From Rhodocytophaga rosea (GTDB taxonomy: Bacteria; Bacteroidota; Bacteroidia; Cytophagales; 172606-1), in NCBI RefSeq assembly GCF_010119975.1, contig NZ_CP048222.1:2129501-2193500 (forward strand): a stretch of DNA of 64,000 nucleotides, in the 5' to 3' direction. Positions 62,079 to 64,000 of this stretch are shown here, piece by piece. The notes under the pieces were generated by a model. That model was given only the letters and a program-made list of their open reading frames with translations. It was not told the origin of the DNA and made no database searches. Each line of letters starts with the position of its first letter. Position 1 is the stretch's first letter. The translations under genes and the position numbers were made by a program.

Positions 62079-64000
62079 CTAATGACTGATTGCCTTTCTC
62101 TTCATTCCAAAGTCCAGGATGGCATCAATAAAATGATAGGGCTTGTATCCATTGATGGCCGTCTGGTGGAAGATACAGGTAGCTGGTGTCATGCCGGGCA
62201 GTGAATTTACTTCAATAATAATGGTTTCTGCCTGATTATTCTCATATACCCGCACAAATGCATCAATCCGGGCATAGCCTTCAATCTGTAAAATTTTGGC
62301 TGTCTTTTCCAGTACTGCCCGAACCTGCGCAGAAATAGTTTTGTTGGCCTGTGGGTCACGGGAGAAACGGGCAGGTGTGATGTTTTGTCCTTCTCCGGCC
62401 AGGAATTTCTCTTCGAGTGAAAGTACTTCGCCTACGGCCAGTGTTTCGGAAGGCTCAAATACTTCATATACCAGGTTTCCAGACTCATCGAGCTTAGTTA
62501 ATAATCCGCCGGTAACTTCCAGAAAGTGTCTGGCTCCATTGGCTGTAATTAAATCCTCAATCAGGAAATAATCTTTCTGAGGAAATTCTTCATTGCGCTT
62601 CAGGGAAAGTACCTGGATAGGACCAGATAAAAATTCTGGTAACTCCCGGAACATCATCTGGGCAAAAGCTTCCAGTTCCTGGCGGTTCTTTATCTTTTTA
62701 ACAGCTGAGCTGCAACCATCGTCGGCAGGTTTGGCAATAATGGGATACCTGAACACTTTTTCAATATCGGCTATAGCCTGTGCGGGGTTTTGTACCCAGT
62801 CATTTTTATACACCAGGGCATGGTTGGCTACACTGATGCCATGATTGCGCAGAATCCGGTTCGTTTCGTACTTATTAATCGTAATGCGTGAGCTCTCTAC
62901 ACCAGATCCATTATAAGGCAATCCTACTTTTTCAAGCTCTGTCTGTACAGCGCCATCTTCACCCGGGCGTCCATGCAAGGCAATGAACACTTCATCTACC
63001 AGTTCTGCGAGTTCTGCATAGCTAATGGCATAGGGATATTCAAGCGCACTGCCTACATACTTGCTGGTGATATTTCCCGCCTCGGCTACAATCTTTTTGA
63101 TTACCGGGTGCTTTTCTTTCTGGGCGTGTACTTTTTCTTTAATATCATCGGCATTGTCTTTCAGCATGATGTTAATCGGCATCACATATAGCTCATGGTT
63201 TCCTTCGCTGCCAGTGAGGAATACCGGAACAGGCTGGTATTTTACCGACGAACTGAGCTTCTCATAAATATTGCGGCCACTTTCCACCGAGATATGACGC
63301 TCCGAAGAAAATCCGCCCATAATCACTGCTACCTTGATCTTATCTACTGCGGCACTTTGCAGACGGATAATGTCCGCATCGAGTGTATTTAATTGATTTT
63401 GCAGATACAGGTTATTCTTGCCCGACTTAATTCTTTCATACAGGGAAGTCCGGATGATATAGGTCAGGAACTGGGATGGATTCAGGCCGATCTCTGCTGC
63501 CTGGTGGAAGAAGAAGGAAGAAGGCAGCATACCCGAGGTAGTATTGGGATCGTTCAGAAAAACTTCTCCTACGCTGTTAATAAACCCATCTATCCTAGCA
63601 TATACATTAAACTGCAACTGTTCAAACAGGCGGCTGCATTCGCTGCGAATTTTCTCGATATGGGCTTCTGGTACATGTATGGGTGTAACCTTGCGGCTCA
63701 TACCTGGCAAGTACTTGGAACGGTAATCAAATAATTCAGTGACTTTTACAATCTCCGTAGGTGGCAAAGCAATCGGTTTGCCTTGTTCGTCCTGCACCAC
63801 AATACATGAAAATTCTTTCCCGGGAATAAAGGACTCTATCAGTATAGATTCTTCTCCATTTACATTCATTAAGGTTACTTGCTCCTCACGCGAATTATTG
63901 AGATAATTTAGCAAGGCTTCCGGATGATGGAGCAAAGTACCGTTGGCATACACAGGCAAGCCAATTCCTTCCCGTATATCGGCAAGTGAAGTAATAAAGC
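62079..64000 (-). CDS. ddl: D-alanine--D-alanine ligase with two ATP-grasp halves (5' end outside window)
   Basis: 640 aa visible, and the frame is open through the window edge, so the N-terminus is missing (TTG at 63959 is not the true start). The visible N-terminal part is the end of a first ATP-grasp: LIESFIPGKEFSCIVV, VYARIDGFI and DPNTTSGMLPSS, matching the metal-site element. From about residue 220 a complete second ligase follows (VAVIMGGFSSERHISVESGRN, FIALHGRPGEDGAVQTELEKVGLPYNGSG, FRYPIIAKPADDGCSSAV, EVNSLPGMTPATCIFHQ). Makes D-Ala-D-Ala for peptidoglycan. Long two-half forms occur in Cytophagales. Precedes the PASTA genes in one operon. Confidence 0.88.
   Translation of the reverse strand, partial: FITSLADIREGIGLPVYANGTLLHHPEALLNYLNNSREEQVTLMNVNGEESILIESFIPGKEFSCIVVQDEQGKPIALPPTEIVKVTELFDYRSKYLPGMSRKVTPIHVPEAHIEKIRSECSRLFEQLQFNVYARIDGFINSVGEVFLNDPNTTSGMLPSSFFFHQAAEIGLNPSQFLTYIIRTSLYERIKSGKNNLYLQNQLNTLDADIIRLQSAAVDKIKVAVIMGGFSSERHISVESGRNIYEKLSSSVKYQPVPVFLTGSEGNHELYVMPINIMLKDNADDIKEKVHAQKEKHPVIKKIVAEAGNITSKYVGSALEYPYAISYAELAELVDEVFIALHGRPGEDGAVQTELEKVGLPYNGSGVESSRITINKYETNRILRNHGISVANHALVYKNDWVQNPAQAIADIEKVFRYPIIAKPADDGCSSAVKKIKNRQELEAFAQMMFRELPEFLSGPIQVLSLKRNEEFPQKDYFLIEDLITANGARHFLEVTGGLLTKLDESGNLVYEVFEPSETLAVGEVLSLEEKFLAGEGQNITPARFSRDPQANKTISAQVRAVLEKTAKILQIEGYARIDAFVRVYENNQAETIIIEVNSLPGMTPATCIFHQTAINGYKPYHFIDAILDFGMKRKAISH

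Overview
The window looks like part of a chromosome from a Bacteroidota bacterium, most likely of the order Cytophagales. This is inferred from gene content: type IX secretion (T9SS) C-terminal sorting domains, an FG-GAP/UnbV protein next to a vanadium-type haloperoxidase, GEVED domains, DUF418, DUF3667 and DUF6624 proteins, a MuiA/DUF4139 protein, a long D-Ala-D-Ala ligase with two ATP-grasp halves, and a TAnnTTTG-like promoter element. I saw no rRNA, tRNA or CRISPR array.

Layout. 1-7.1 kb: a partial secreted protein, a PQQ-like propeller lipoprotein, and a two-gene unit of FG-GAP/UnbV protein plus haloperoxidase. 7.3-11.4 kb (minus): monooxygenase-fold protein, DUF6624 protein and a large cupredoxin-propeller-HEAT dehydrogenase-like protein. 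11.7-19.3 kb (plus): LytTR regulator, small secreted protein, class C beta-lactamase-like hydrolase, zinc alcohol dehydrogenase with two tiny genes, TIM-barrel sugar isomerase-like protein and a frameshifted MuiA/DUF4139 gene. 19.4-28.6 kb: LuxR regulator with a degenerate receiver, ATP-grasp protein, rhodanese divergent from a MocR regulator, PAS histidine kinase, FecCD permease, BamA/TamA-like protein and thioredoxin. 28.8-38.1 kb: DUF3667 protein, a broken hypothetical gene, dnaE, a hypothetical secreted protein, a periplasmic sugar-binding lipoprotein and a glycosyltransferase.

38.2-43.7 kb is the most unusual part. A lipoprotein has a Gly/Ser-rich hinge and a hydrophobic glycine-rich C-terminus. 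Five consecutive paralogous three-helix membrane proteins follow it, and a divergent XRE regulator precedes it. I read this as a candidate membrane-acting toxin with an immunity-gene array. Two of the five paralogues carry single-base frameshifts in homopolymer runs.

44-50 kb: a gluconate-2-dehydrogenase subunit 3/GMC oxidoreductase pair, then a DUF418 membrane-protein gene split by a complete IS630-family element (TA duplication, -1 frameshift signal), and queE. 50.2-64 kb: a 1 kb apparently non-coding stretch, a 1441-aa secreted subtilase with seven exact 180-bp repeats, radA, a MORN-like lipoprotein, and a minus-strand cell-envelope cluster (two-ATP-grasp D-Ala-D-Ala ligase, two tandem PASTA proteins, a T9SS cargo protein).

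Five genes show apparent one-base frameshifts. Several lie in short homopolymers, so either real decay or sequencing indels must be considered throughout.
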